Counted from the stretch's first letter, positions 33,388-42,878 are shown. The stretch is 64,000 nucleotides of DNA from UBA1431 sp002329665 (GCA_040772545.1 JAXGXY010000001.1:620001-684000); one strand, 5' to 3'. Numbers and translations: made by a program. The notes: a model not told the origin generated them from the sequence alone.

Positions 33388-33499
33388 GTTGCCGAAGCGT
33401 TCTTATAAGAAATATTGCGTGAGGGTGAATAATAATCAGTAATATGCTGAATATATGGCGAAAATCGGGCAACAAGGAGGATTCGGCAAATTAACGGCA

Positions 33500-33528
33500 T
33501 TGAAAACGGAGGGATTTTCCTGTATCAT
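33500..33528 (+). promoter_or_regulatory. Promoter of the DnaJ-like/ClpB operon
   Basis: TTGAAA at 33500-33505 and TATCAT at 33523-33528 are 17 bp apart. No CIRCE or CtsR-like repeat was noticed between it and the start codon. Confidence 0.55.
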
Positions 33529-33569
33529 GAAAAAGGTCAAAGAAAGTCAAACGAGAGGAGGGATCCGCC

Positions 33570-34490
33570 GTGAAATACAAGGATTACTACGCCACGCTGG
33601 GCGTTTCCAAAGACGCGTCGCAGGAGGAGATCAAGAAGGCGTACCGCAGGCTCGCGAAGCAGTACCACCCGGACGCGAACCGGGGCGACAAGCGTTCCGA
33701 GGAGAAGTTCAAGGATATAGGCGAGGCATACGAGTTGCTGAGCGACCCGCAAAAGCGGGCGGAATACGACGGCCTCGGCAGCGGTTTCGATTTTAAAAAC
33801 GGATACGATTTCGACCCTGCGCGCTACGGTTACAGCGGCGATGTCCGGTATGCCTACGCCAACGGAGACCCGGACGGCAGGAGCGACTTTTTCAACATGT
33901 TCTTCACCGGCGGATTCGACGCCGGGGATATCTTCGGTTCCCGCGGCGGGCGCGGGATGCATCTCGTCTACGACGGGGATAACATAGAGGCCGAAATCGA
34001 GATAACGCCCGAGGAAGGCTTCACCGGCGTCAAGAAGCAGATTTCGCTCCAGACAGAAGAGGGTGTGAGGAACCTCTCCTTCAGCATACCCAGGGGCGTG
34101 CGGGACGGCGAGAAGATCCGCCTCAGGGGCCAGGGTCATCCCGGCGCGAACGGCGGAAGTGACGGGGACCTGCACCTGATCGTACGGTTCAGGCAGGATG
34201 GGCGGTTCGTTTTTGAAGGTCAGGACCTCGTGACGACGCTCGACCTCTATCCCTGGGACGCGGCCCTGGGCGGCAAGGTGCCGGTCAACACCCTCGACGG
34301 CAGGATCGCCGTGAACGTGCCCGAGGGCATACAGACGGACAGCAGGATACGCGTGGCCAAGAAGGGCTACGTCGACCGCAAAGGCAGGCGGGGGGACCTG
34401 TACCTCAAGGTGCGCATAGTGAACCCGGCGCAGCTCGGCAGCGAAACCAGGGCGCTCTATACGCAGCTGAAAAAAGCGGCGAATCAATGA
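33570..34490 (+). CDS. DnaJ/CbpA-like co-chaperone
   Basis: This 306-residue type B J-protein has a J domain at residues 1-70 with YYATLGVSKDASQEEIKKAYRRLAKQYHPDAN (HPD motif intact), then a Gly/Phe/Asp-rich linker. Two C-terminal substrate-binding beta domains follow (EIEITPEEGFTGVKKQI..., GGKVPVNTLDGRIAVNVPEGIQ). There is no zinc finger, so it is CbpA-like rather than DnaJ proper. The start is the GTG at 33570 behind GAGAGGAGGG. It is co-oriented with clpB 17 bp downstream, a disaggregation module. Confidence 0.92.
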   Translation: MKYKDYYATLGVSKDASQEEIKKAYRRLAKQYHPDANRGDKRSEEKFKDIGEAYELLSDPQKRAEYDGLGSGFDFKNGYDFDPARYGYSGDVRYAYANGDPDGRSDFFNMFFTGGFDAGDIFGSRGGRGMHLVYDGDNIEAEIEITPEEGFTGVKKQISLQTEEGVRNLSFSIPRGVRDGEKIRLRGQGHPGANGGSDGDLHLIVRFRQDGRFVFEGQDLVTTLDLYPWDAALGGKVPVNTLDGRIAVNVPEGIQTDSRIRVAKKGYVDRKGRRGDLYLKVRIVNPAQLGSETRALYTQLKKAANQ

Positions 34491-34507
34491 AGAAGGAGGA
34501 GTGAGGG

Positions 34508-37099
34508 ATGAACTTTGAAAGATTCACCGAAAAGGCGCAGGCGGCTGTCGCGGCCGCGCAGGAGACCGCGGTCCGCATGGGGCACCAGCAGATCGACGGC
34601 GAACATATCCACCTCGCGCTCTGCACCCAGCAGGACGGGCTCATTCCCAGGCTCCTGGGCTATATGGGGCACGACGTAAATCGATACGCAAAAGACGTCG
34701 AAACGGAGCTCGACAAATTCCCCAGGATACACGGGAGCGGCGCCTCGGCGGTGTACGCCTCGCGCAGGTTCAACGAACTGCTCATAAAGGCGCAGGACGA
34801 GGCGAAACGGTTCAAGGACGAGTATACGGGCGTCGAACATATATATATCGCGCTGCTCAGGGAGCGCAACACGCCGTCGCAGACGGTGTTCAGCCGCTTT
34901 AACATCACGCTGGACAGCTTCATGGAGGCGCTCGGCAAGGTGCGCAGCAACCAGCGTATCACGTCCCAGAATCCCGAGGAAACCTACGATTCCCTCCAGC
35001 GATTCGGGCGCGACCTCGTGGAACTGGCCAGGCAGGGCAAGATAGACCCCGTCATCGGCCGGGACGCGGAGATCCGCCGCGCGATCCGCATCCTCTCGCG
35101 CCGCACGAAGAACAATCCGGTGCTTATAGGGGAGCCGGGCGTGGGAAAAACGGCGGTGGTGGAAGGGCTCGCGCAGCGCATATTGCAGGGCGACGTGCCC
35201 GAGGGCCTCAGGGACAAGACCGTTTTCGCGCTGGACATGGGTGCGCTCATAGCGGGCGCGAAATACCGCGGCGAATTCGAGGAGCGCCTCAAGGCGGTGC
35301 TGAACGACGTGCACAAGTCGGACGGGAGGATCATCCTGTTCATCGACGAGTTGCACAACATCGTGGGCGCGGGCAGGGCCGAGGGCGCGATGGACGCGGG
35401 CAACATATTGAAGCCCATGCTCGCGCGCGGAGAACTGCACTGCATCGGCGCGACCACGCTGGACGAATACAGGAAGCACATCGAGAAGGACGCGGCGCTG
35501 GAGCGGCGTTTCCAGCCGATCCTCGTCGACCAGCCCACGGTGGAGGACACGATCTCCATACTGCGCGGGCTGAAGGAACGCTTCGAGATACACCACGGCG
35601 TGAAGATCACCGACAACGCCATCATCGCGTGCGCGGTGCTGTCCAACCGGTACATATCCGACCGCTTCCTGCCTGACAAGGCCATCGACCTGATGGACGA
35701 GGCGGCGGCGATGATCCGTACCGAGATCGACAGCATGCCCAGCGAACTCGACGAGATCGAACGGCGCGTCATGCAGCTCGAGATCGAGCGCCAGGCGCTG
35801 AAAAAAGAGGACGACGCCGCCTCGGACGCGCGGCTCAATGTCCTCGAGAAAGAGCTCAAGGGCCTGAAGGAAAAGGCGGACAAGATGAAGGCGCAGTGGG
35901 AGCTCGAAAAGGTCGGGCTCAAACGCGAAAAGGAGATCAAGCAACAGATCGAGGAGGCGAAGCGGCAGATCGAGGAAGCGAAGCGCGAATACGATCTCGA
36001 GAAGCTCGCCGCGCTCGAATACGGCAGGCTCCCCGAACTGACCAAACGCCTCGAGGCCGAGAAACAGCGCAACAAACAGGGAGATGGCGCGCTTTTGAAA
36101 GAGGAGGTCACCGAGGAAGAGATCTCCGAGATCGTCTCGAGATGGACGGGGATCCCCGTTTCCAAGCTGGTCGAGAAGGAGAAAGACAAGCTTTTGCACC
36201 TCGAAGACATACTGCACCGGCGCGTGATCGGGCAGGACGAGGCGGTCGCCGCCGTGAGCGACGCCGTGATCCGCGCGAGGTCCGGGCTGAAGGACCCGAA
36301 ACGGCCCATCGGTTCGTTCATCTTCCTCGGGCCTACCGGCGTGGGCAAGACTGAGCTGGCGCGCGCGATCTCCGAGGCGCTGTTCGACAGCGAGGAGAAC
36401 ATGGTGCGCATCGACATGTCCGAGTACATGGAGAAACACGCTGTGGCCAGGCTGATCGGCGCGCCGCCTGGGTACGTGGGGCACGAGGAAGGCGGGCAGC
36501 TCACCGAGGCCGTGCGCAGGAAGCCTTACTGCGTCATCCTCTTCGACGAGATCGAGAAGGCGCACCGCGACGTGTTCAACGTGCTGCTGCAGATCCTTGA
36601 CGACGGGCGCCTGACCGACAGCCAGGGCCGGACTGTCGATTTCAAGAACACCGTGGTCATCATGACCTCGAACATCGGCAGCGAGTACCTGCTGGGCGGC
36701 ATCGACGAGAGCGGGGAGATACCCGACCGGGTGCGGGAGACGGTCCTGTCGGAACTGCACCGGCATTTCAGGCCCGAGTTTTTGAACCGCGTGGACGAGA
36801 CGGTGCTGTTCAGGCCGCTCAAGAAGGACGACGTTATTAAGATCATCGACCTTGCGCTTTCGGACATCCAAAAGCGCCTTAACGAGCGGCGCATCGGGCT
36901 TAACGTCACGCAGGAGGCAAAAAGCCTGATAGCGGACAATTCGTATACGCCCGTATACGGCGCGCGCCCGGTCAAGCGCTATCTGCAAAAGATCATCGAG
37001 ACGCAGATCGGCAGGCTCATCATCGGCGGCGAGTTAAAGGACGGCCAGTACGCCCGCGTAGGCGTACAGGGCGAAGAACTGAAGATATCGGTGGAATAA
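34508..37099 (+). CDS. clpB: ATP-dependent disaggregase ClpB
   Basis: This 863-residue Hsp100 chaperone is close to the usual length. It has an N-terminal repeat domain (FERFTEKAQAAVAAAQETAVRMGHQQIDGEHIHLAL), Walker A of NBD1 GEPGVGKT at about 208-215, the middle coiled coil at about 405-520, and NBD2 Walker A GPTGVGKT at about 608-615 with GAPPGYVGHEEGGQLTEAVRRKPY. The middle domain distinguishes ClpB from ClpA. It starts at ATG 34508 behind AAGGAGGAG, directly after the CbpA-like gene. Confidence 0.96.
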   Translation: MNFERFTEKAQAAVAAAQETAVRMGHQQIDGEHIHLALCTQQDGLIPRLLGYMGHDVNRYAKDVETELDKFPRIHGSGASAVYASRRFNELLIKAQDEAKRFKDEYTGVEHIYIALLRERNTPSQTVFSRFNITLDSFMEALGKVRSNQRITSQNPEETYDSLQRFGRDLVELARQGKIDPVIGRDAEIRRAIRILSRRTKNNPVLIGEPGVGKTAVVEGLAQRILQGDVPEGLRDKTVFALDMGALIAGAKYRGEFEERLKAVLNDVHKSDGRIILFIDELHNIVGAGRAEGAMDAGNILKPMLARGELHCIGATTLDEYRKHIEKDAALERRFQPILVDQPTVEDTISILRGLKERFEIHHGVKITDNAIIACAVLSNRYISDRFLPDKAIDLMDEAAAMIRTEIDSMPSELDEIERRVMQLEIERQALKKEDDAASDARLNVLEKELKGLKEKADKMKAQWELEKVGLKREKEIKQQIEEAKRQIEEAKREYDLEKLAALEYGRLPELTKRLEAEKQRNKQGDGALLKEEVTEEEISEIVSRWTGIPVSKLVEKEKDKLLHLEDILHRRVIGQDEAVAAVSDAVIRARSGLKDPKRPIGSFIFLGPTGVGKTELARAISEALFDSEENMVRIDMSEYMEKHAVARLIGAPPGYVGHEEGGQLTEAVRRKPYCVILFDEIEKAHRDVFNVLLQILDDGRLTDSQGRTVDFKNTVVIMTSNIGSEYLLGGIDESGEIPDRVRETVLSELHRHFRPEFLNRVDETVLFRPLKKDDVIKIIDLALSDIQKRLNERRIGLNVTQEAKSLIADNSYTPVYGARPVKRYLQKIIETQIGRLIIGGELKDGQYARVGVQGEELKISVE

Positions 37100-37114
37100 A
37101 TCGAAAAAACAACG

Positions 37115-37155
37115 CGGCAAGCGGATGCGAATGGCACCCGCTTGCCGATTCTTTT
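37115..37155 (+). terminator. Terminator of clpB
   Basis: CGGCAAGCGG (37115-37124) pairs with CCGCTTGCCG (37138-37147), followed by ATTCTTTT. Confidence 0.85.
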
Positions 37156-37288
37156 ACCTGAAAAACATGGATAATTTGACCGCTCCGGAGGGACATAGCG
37201 TATGATAACTGTGGCTTAGCAGCATAAAGATAATGGCCTTTCCAAAAACGGCGGCATCGCTCTGTTTCCGGGTGGACGATTGTCGATT

Positions 37289-37903
37289 TTATATCGCCCG
37301 CGCCGCGCCGAGTTCGGCCGCGCAGGGCGTGCGGACGAAACCTCGCGCGAACGCTTCGTCGTCGAGCCAGGCGGAAAGCTGGTCTTTCTGCAAAACGAGA
37401 GGCATCCTGTCGTGATACTGGGCGACAGAGGGGTTGGCCGGACCGGTCAGCACGACGTAGCCCGGGTAGGGCGCCTTGCCCTTGGGCGTGTGCGTGTTGA
37501 AAAGGCCCGCAAGGTAGAGCATCCTGGTCCCGGGGAGGCGGAAAAGGTATTTCCCCTTCGCCTTGCCTTCCTCCCTGCGCCATTCGTAGAATCCGGTCGT
37601 CGGCACGGCGCACCTGTACCGTGCGAGCGGGACGCCGAACATCCCCTTTTGCGCAGCGGTCTCCGCGCGCGCGTTGATGACCACCCCGCTCCCCTTCCAC
37701 CGCGGGAACCCCCAGCGCATCAGCATGGCGCGAGGCCCCTTGGGCCCGCCCACCAGCACCGGCGCGTAGTCGGTGGGGAAGATCTCGCCGGTTTTGATCT
37801 TATCCTGCATCGGAGTGCCGAAATACCGGCGGTTGATCTCGGCGAGTATCTCGCGCATCTCCAGGATGTCTTCTTCCATTGAAATCTGGTACCTGCCGCA
37901 CAT
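37289..37903 (-). CDS. SRAP-domain (YedK/HMCES-like) abasic-site protein
   Basis: This 204-residue protein begins MCGRY, with the catalytic Cys-2 that crosslinks to abasic sites in single-stranded DNA. It contains the family motifs PTDYAPVL, MRWGFPRW, NARAET, GFYEWRR and the active-site region HDRMP. It protects abasic DNA lesions during replication. It is followed on the same strand by a small membrane protein gene upstream and is convergent with clpB. Confidence 0.93.
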   Translation of the reverse strand: MCGRYQISMEEDILEMREILAEINRRYFGTPMQDKIKTGEIFPTDYAPVLVGGPKGPRAMLMRWGFPRWKGSGVVINARAETAAQKGMFGVPLARYRCAVPTTGFYEWRREEGKAKGKYLFRLPGTRMLYLAGLFNTHTPKGKAPYPGYVVLTGPANPSVAQYHDRMPLVLQKDQLSAWLDDEAFARGFVRTPCAAELGAARAI

Positions 37904-37930
37904 CGCGGGCCGTCCTTTCCGGCGCAGTTT

Positions 37931-38107
37931 TCAGCAGGCCCTGCCGAGAACGGCCAAAACGATCAGGCCGCAGGCGAGGATCAGCCATACCGCGCAGCCT
38001 GTGTTCCCGCCGCCGCCTTTTTTGTGTGCCTCGTCGTAGACGAGCTTGTCGAGCGTCCTGTCCCGGGGCGTCCGGCTGCCCCAGCCGCCGGGGTCATTGA
38101 ATCCCAT
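37931..38107 (-). CDS. 58-residue single-span membrane protein
   Basis: A small ORF encodes MGFNDPGGWGSRTPRDRTL, DKLVYDEAHKKGGGG and then the hydrophobic segment CAVWLILACGLIVLAVLG, ending RAC. It starts at ATG 38107 behind AAAGGGAAG and ends 27 bp before the SRAP start on the same strand. The charge pattern, membrane span and ribosome site support a real gene. No family is recognised. Confidence 0.65.
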   Translation of the reverse strand: MGFNDPGGWGSRTPRDRTLDKLVYDEAHKKGGGGNTGCAVWLILACGLIVLAVLGRAC

Positions 38108-38158
38108 GTTTCTTCCCTTTCGACCTCTTGTGAGGACCGCGGCGCTTTGCGGTTCTCA

Positions 38159-38947
38159 CTAAGAGGCTGCCGGTCCTCCCGTACGCGGACCCCTTTTATC
38201 ATATTTTATCAGCCAGACGAGGATCCCGGCAAGGAAAACGATGGAGACGCCGAAAAGCACGGGGCCTCGGAAGAGAAGCGAAAGCGCAGTTTCGCCCGGG
38301 AACGCGCGGAAGAAGAAGATGACGAGGCGCAGCGTCGACAGCGTAAGCCCGAACGCCGCGGCGGGCACGCCGTTTGTCGCGCGCTTTTTTATCAGGACCA
38401 CGGCGACGGCTGCAGCCAGCAGCGCGGCGATGAGTTCGTAGGCCTGGGTCGGGTGGACGGGCAGCGGCGGTTCGGGAAGGCCGAAGACTGTTTTCCCGAT
38501 CTGCTCAGTTTCCAGTTGGAACGAATGCGCCGCGCTTCCGTAAGACGGCGTGACCGCCCAGGGAAGCCCCGTCGGGACGCCGAAGCAGCACCCGGTAAGT
38601 ATGCAGCCGACGCGCGCGACGGCAATGCTGAGGCCGCAGACCGGGGCGAGCGCGTCGAAATAGCGCCGCACGGGCAGGCGCAGCGCCTTCATAAGAATAA
38701 GGGCCGCGCCCGCGCCGAGTATGATGCCACCGTAGAGGGTAAAGGAACCAAAGCTTGCATCGAGGAGCCTTTCAGCCGGCGACCCGTACAACACGACGTT
38801 TAACAGACGCGCGCCGAACAGCGCGAACGGGACTGCGCAGTAGGCGGGCCACAGCCCTTTTGGCAGTGGCAGGCGCAAAAGGCGCAGGGCGGCAGGCACG
38901 ACGGCGAGCCAGACGAACAGCGCGGACCAGATAAACAGGGTGTACAT
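38159..38947 (-). CDS. Divergent prolipoprotein diacylglyceryl transferase (Lgt) family protein
   Basis: This 262-residue protein with about seven helices follows the Lgt pattern: SFTLYGGIILGAGAAL, YFDALAPVCGLSIAVARVGCILTGCCFG and PLPVHPTQAYELIAALL. The usual HGG is YGG, and the usual RxGNFxxGE reads RVGCILTGCCFG. These changes are seen in an Lgt-like subgroup, so whether it acylates lipoproteins here is open. It lies 11 bp after the zinc-ribbon peptidase gene on the same strand. Confidence 0.8.
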   Translation of the reverse strand: MYTLFIWSALFVWLAVVPAALRLLRLPLPKGLWPAYCAVPFALFGARLLNVVLYGSPAERLLDASFGSFTLYGGIILGAGAALILMKALRLPVRRYFDALAPVCGLSIAVARVGCILTGCCFGVPTGLPWAVTPSYGSAAHSFQLETEQIGKTVFGLPEPPLPVHPTQAYELIAALLAAAVAVVLIKKRATNGVPAAAFGLTLSTLRLVIFFFRAFPGETALSLLFRGPVLFGVSIVFLAGILVWLIKYDKRGPRTGGPAAS

Positions 38948-38958
38948 TCTCAGATGCG

Positions 38959-41127
38959 CTACTCCTCCTTGACCCGGGTCAGCTTGACCGTCATAAATAT
39001 CCCCTGGGACGGGTCTTTTATACTGGTTATGCTGAACTTCCCTTTGATCTTATCCGTCGTTTTGCCGTCTGGTTCCAGCGTGATGGCAGTCACGCTCTCC
39101 TCGTCCGAAAGATTTCCCTTCGCTGTGTTCCCCGAGGCGATGATCACCATTTCCTCGTTTTCCGATTCGGAGGAATCGGGGTCGTCCTCGTCGATTCCTG
39201 CCAGTATAAACTTGTTTTTCTCCCCCGTTGGGGTGATGAGGATGCGGGTTGGCTGTTCCGTACCTTCCATGGCCTTGAGCTCCGCGTAGATTTCGGCGGT
39301 AAGCTCGTCGCAGGCGGCATCGGCCTCATCGCCGGACGAAATGCTTTCCGGCGGGGGGATGTTCATCTTGTCGATGCGTACGGTGCCCGCCCACTCGCCC
39401 GCGTACGGGAAGGGCAGGAGCACTTTAACCCATTTGAAATCGTACCACTCATTGTTTTTGCCCAGGCAGACGCCAATATAGTTATCCCCGAGCGTGAGTG
39501 GCACCGTATACCTGTTGTCGGCTCCCTTGGATATCTTCGTCACCTGCCCCTTGCCGTCGGTTACGTAGATTTTAATCCCCATTGGGGTGCTGGTGTTCAC
39601 GCCTTTGATTATCAGTTTTTCGGTCTGCGACTCGTACCCGTCGACCACTTCTTCTTCCTTTTCGCCTTCGTTCGTCTGAACGATAGCGATGAACTTCGGA
39701 TTGACGTCCGGGAAATACGTATCGCCCACGGTCCGGCTTTCCAGTTCGGACCAGAGCTGCGTGAGCTTGGGGTGGTCGTACAACGCCGAGATGCCGACGT
39801 AATTGATGCGCGTGTATTGCTTTCCCTGGCCGGCCTGTGCGTCCGCCGCGGTCGCGGCGGAGGAATAGGGTTTGAACTTTCCGTCCACGAGTTCGAGATA
39901 CCGGTCGGTCTTGCCCGGGTAGTTCGGGTCGGCGACGTAGATGCGGTTGCCTTCGTAGCGATACGCGATGATCGCGTGCCCGCCCGCAACGTTCCCCGAG
40001 GCGTCCAGGCGTTGGATGGAGACGTACTGCGGGGATTTATGCAGCTTCATCCCGTAGGTGAGGCCGTAGAACGTCGCCTTGTCGGAGAGCTTCGATGCTT
40101 CCATGAACCGGTTGCGCAGGTTGGACGACCAAGTTGCTTCCCTCTGGGCCACAGACGCGATTCTCAGCGCCATTACGTCGTCTTCCTGCATGTCAGGCGT
40201 CTTGAACCCGACGTTCGCGTCCTTGCCGTAGTTGTCATACTGGTCCCACAGCTTCGGCCCGCCCCTGAGTTTCTTGTTCGCATAGTACCACATGGTGGCG
40301 AGGGACTGGCCCGCGCAGTGCCCGCCGGGCTCGATGTACGAGCCGTTGTTTTCCATGTGGAAATCGTCCACGCCCGGCTTGAAGCCTGTATCGTAGCTGT
40401 CGACGGCTGCGGCGTCCGTTTCGGAAACGGCACCGACCCCCAATTCCGAAAAATGCCGGACGCCAAGGGTCACGTAGCCGTCTCCCTCTTCGAGCACCGG
40501 CACGCTTTCGAGGGACTTCGTCGAATCGTCGTAGTAGAAGCCGAGCGGGATATGGCCATCAGGGATGTTGCAGGGGACCTTGACCGTCATCAGATCCGAC
40601 GAATAGGCGCCGCCGTTTTCGATCTCGATGATCGGCGACACCATCATCAGGTCCTTGGGGAAACCGCTGGACTGTATCGCCGACTCGGCGACGTTGAAGT
40701 CCTGGTCGGAGGAATAGCTATCCGGCGGCACTTCGATAGTAAGGCCGTTGACCGCGCTTTCGGCGTTGTCAACCGTGAGAGTGCCGCCTCCCCTGGGCAC
40801 TGTGCCCTGAGCGACCGTCACGGGTTCGGAGAGGGTCAGGCCGCTGCCGCTCTCGTCCCCCGTGACCGCGGTGGCAGGGACCGCGCCGAACCGGACGACG
40901 CCGGTGAGCAGAAGGACAAGAAACGCGGCGCATAAGGCAAGGACGGGTATCCCGATGAAAAGAAGCGTTTTTCGCTTTTTTCCAGCAGGCTTTTTGGCGG
41001 GGGCCTTGGCGGAGGACAGGGCTTCTTTGGGCTGGTCCCCATCGGTATCCGTGTCCGCTGTAGCGCCGCAGAATATGCAAAAGCTAGCGTTGTCGTCGAT
41101 TTGCTTTCCGCATTGGTTACAATACAT
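38959..41127 (-). CDS. Membrane-anchored zinc-ribbon protein with C39-like cysteine peptidase domain
   Basis: This 722-residue protein has an N-terminal zinc ribbon with CxxCG pairs (residues 3-6 and 17-20), a Lys/Ala linker and one membrane helix (about 54-75). A large exported part follows. It holds a beta domain (about 90-235), then a papain-like/C39-like core: GGHCAGQSLATMWYY with candidate nucleophile C271, GGHAIIAYRYEGNRIYVADPNYPG with H384 and D400/N402. Later beta regions end in SITSIKDPSQGIFMTVKLTRVKEE. The zinc ribbon should face the cytoplasm and the peptidase the outside. Substrate unknown. Confidence 0.7.
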   Translation of the reverse strand: MYCNQCGKQIDDNASFCIFCGATADTDTDGDQPKEALSSAKAPAKKPAGKKRKTLLFIGIPVLALCAAFLVLLLTGVVRFGAVPATAVTGDESGSGLTLSEPVTVAQGTVPRGGGTLTVDNAESAVNGLTIEVPPDSYSSDQDFNVAESAIQSSGFPKDLMMVSPIIEIENGGAYSSDLMTVKVPCNIPDGHIPLGFYYDDSTKSLESVPVLEEGDGYVTLGVRHFSELGVGAVSETDAAAVDSYDTGFKPGVDDFHMENNGSYIEPGGHCAGQSLATMWYYANKKLRGGPKLWDQYDNYGKDANVGFKTPDMQEDDVMALRIASVAQREATWSSNLRNRFMEASKLSDKATFYGLTYGMKLHKSPQYVSIQRLDASGNVAGGHAIIAYRYEGNRIYVADPNYPGKTDRYLELVDGKFKPYSSAATAADAQAGQGKQYTRINYVGISALYDHPKLTQLWSELESRTVGDTYFPDVNPKFIAIVQTNEGEKEEEVVDGYESQTEKLIIKGVNTSTPMGIKIYVTDGKGQVTKISKGADNRYTVPLTLGDNYIGVCLGKNNEWYDFKWVKVLLPFPYAGEWAGTVRIDKMNIPPPESISSGDEADAACDELTAEIYAELKAMEGTEQPTRILITPTGEKNKFILAGIDEDDPDSSESENEEMVIIASGNTAKGNLSDEESVTAITLEPDGKTTDKIKGKFSITSIKDPSQGIFMTVKLTRVKEE

Positions 41128-41311
41128 TGCTGATCCCCCCCGTAGATAAAAAATGGCGAGAAAAGAAGAAATCTGTTGGCAATATTCCCCGGAAGGAGGA
41201 CGAAATCCTTTATAATCATAAGCGTTTTTTTAAAAGCGGGCTTGTCCGCATGAAACGCTGGCGGAACCGACATTCAGGGGGTGTGGGATGGCTAGCCGGA
41301 GGAAACTGCGT

Positions 41312-41794
41312 TTAGTTTTCGGTCCGGGCTTCTAAAAAATTACGGAACCTGTCCGTGAACTCAGGGTTTTCGGCGAGGAACGCGTTCAACAGGTCCAGCT
41401 TGTGCAGGGAATTCACGGAGATGGAATGCTCGATAAGCTCGGTCTCGGTCAGCAGGTTTTCCGTCACGCCCAGGTTTTTGAGGAACGCTTCGATCACGTT
41501 GTGCCGGTGCAGGAGGTATTCGCCAATTTCCCTGCCGGTTTCCGTGAGGCTGATGATACCGTATTTGCGGTAATGAATAAGTCCGAGCCGGGCCAGCTTC
41601 TGCACCATTTTGGTGGCGGAGGGCGGGCTGACGTTCAACAGGCCCGAAAGCGTGTTGATGCGGATATAGTCTTCCACCAGGCTGTTTCGGTAGATCATTT
41701 CAAGATAGTCTTCCATCGCGGACGTAATAAGCCTCTTGTTCCGGCTGAGCAACTGGTAGCCTCGCACCGTGTAGAATTTGTTTTCTTCCTCCAT
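41312..41794 (-). CDS. DtxR/MntR-family metal-dependent regulator
   Basis: This 160-residue protein has a winged helix with TSAMEDYLEMIYRNSLVEDYIRINTLSGLLNVSPPSATKMVQKLARLGLIHYRKYGIISLTETGREIGEYLLHRH and a dimerisation region containing TETELIEHSIS. The E-x-x-x-H arrangement and the absence of an SH3-like third domain fit the MntR class, which senses Mn(II) or Fe(II). No metal transporter is adjacent. The basic N-terminal 25 residues are longer than usual. Confidence 0.88.
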   Translation of the reverse strand: MEEENKFYTVRGYQLLSRNKRLITSAMEDYLEMIYRNSLVEDYIRINTLSGLLNVSPPSATKMVQKLARLGLIHYRKYGIISLTETGREIGEYLLHRHNVIEAFLKNLGVTENLLTETELIEHSISVNSLHKLDLLNAFLAENPEFTDRFRNFLEARTEN

Positions 41795-41951
41795 CCGTCT
41801 CGCAACCTCCTGCAGGCACCTTTTCCATTTTATTCATGGGTAGACGGGATTAGTCGCCTGAAACTTATATACGCGAATATGTTGCAAATATCTGTGCGCA
41901 TTTGCCGTTTTGCTGTATGATAATGGAAAGAGCTGGAAAGGGGGGCGCGCG

Positions 41952-42878
41952 GTGAAGCTCGAAAGGATGCTTTCCATCATCACATATTTGATGAACCACG
42001 AAAAGGCCCGGGCAAAGGACCTGGCCCAGAAGCTCGAAGTCTCTGTCAGGACAATCTACCGCGACGTCGATTCGATCGCGCAGGCGGGTATCCCCGTGAC
42101 CACTTTCCAGGGCGCCGGCGGAGGCATCGGCATCGTAGAGGGGTACAGGCTGGACACGAACGTGCTGACCGGCGGCGAGGTGCGTAGCATCGTTACGGCG
42201 CTGAAGGGCCTGCACAGCATCGGGGGCGACGAAAAACTCAGGCTGCTGATCGAAAAGGTCTCCAATATCGCCCGGGCGTCCGAGTTCACGGCGGCGGGGG
42301 ACGAGATCATCATAGACCTGTCTCCCTGGGACCAAAGCGACCGGCTCGGCCGGCTGATCATGGACCTTAAAAGGGCCATACGGGAACGCAGGCGCGTTTC
42401 GTTCGCGTACCACAGCTTTGAAAAGCGCACCCAACGCACGGTGGAGCCCTGCGTGGTCGCATTCAAGGATTCGAACTGGTACCTGTACGCCTACTGCCTG
42501 CTCAGGGAGGATTTCCGCCTGTTCAAGCTCCGGCGGATGCGCAACGTGAATACGGGCGGCGAAACGTTCGCGAAACGTGAATTCTCCCTGGACAGAATAG
42601 AGTGGGACAGCGAAAAAGACGCAGGGGCGCTGGTCCCCGTGGTGGTATTGCTCGATGGTTGTATGGAATCCTCGCTTGTCGACATGATCGGCCTGGGCGA
42701 ATACGAGGTCATGGAGGACGGCCGGCTGAAAATGACGTTCCTTATGCCGGAAGGCGCCTGGCTCTACGGTTTCCTGCTCAGCTTCGGCGACAAGGCCGAG
42801 GTCATAGAGCCCGAACACCTGCGCAAAACGATACGGAACATGGCCGAGCGCGTCCTCACGATCTACGACAGCGCCTGA
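41952..42878 (+). CDS. HTH/WYL-domain transcriptional regulator (YafY-like)
   Basis: This 308-residue protein has an N-terminal helix-turn-helix (MLSIITYLMNHEKARAKDLAQKLEVSVRTIYRDVDSI) and a WYL domain (RRVSFAYHSF, DSNWYLYAYCLLREDFRLFKLRRM). The final domain is WCX-like. WYL domains bind small ligands or nucleic acid. The start is the GTG at 41952 behind AAAGGGGGG. It points in the same direction as the two DUF3795 genes. Confidence 0.9.
   Translation: MKLERMLSIITYLMNHEKARAKDLAQKLEVSVRTIYRDVDSIAQAGIPVTTFQGAGGGIGIVEGYRLDTNVLTGGEVRSIVTALKGLHSIGGDEKLRLLIEKVSNIARASEFTAAGDEIIIDLSPWDQSDRLGRLIMDLKRAIRERRRVSFAYHSFEKRTQRTVEPCVVAFKDSNWYLYAYCLLREDFRLFKLRRMRNVNTGGETFAKREFSLDRIEWDSEKDAGALVPVVVLLDGCMESSLVDMIGLGEYEVMEDGRLKMTFLMPEGAWLYGFLLSFGDKAEVIEPEHLRKTIRNMAERVLTIYDSA

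Noticed and set aside
34491..34507. Separate promoter for clpB
   Set aside because: Only 17 bp separate it from the DnaJ-like gene and they hold just a ribosome site, so co-transcription is the simpler reading.
34484..36988. 834-residue open frame antisense to clpB
   Set aside because: It mirrors clpB exactly in GC-rich DNA, where reverse frames stay open by codon bias. The product has no motif and is rich in Arg, His, Val and Leu; clpB on the other strand is complete.
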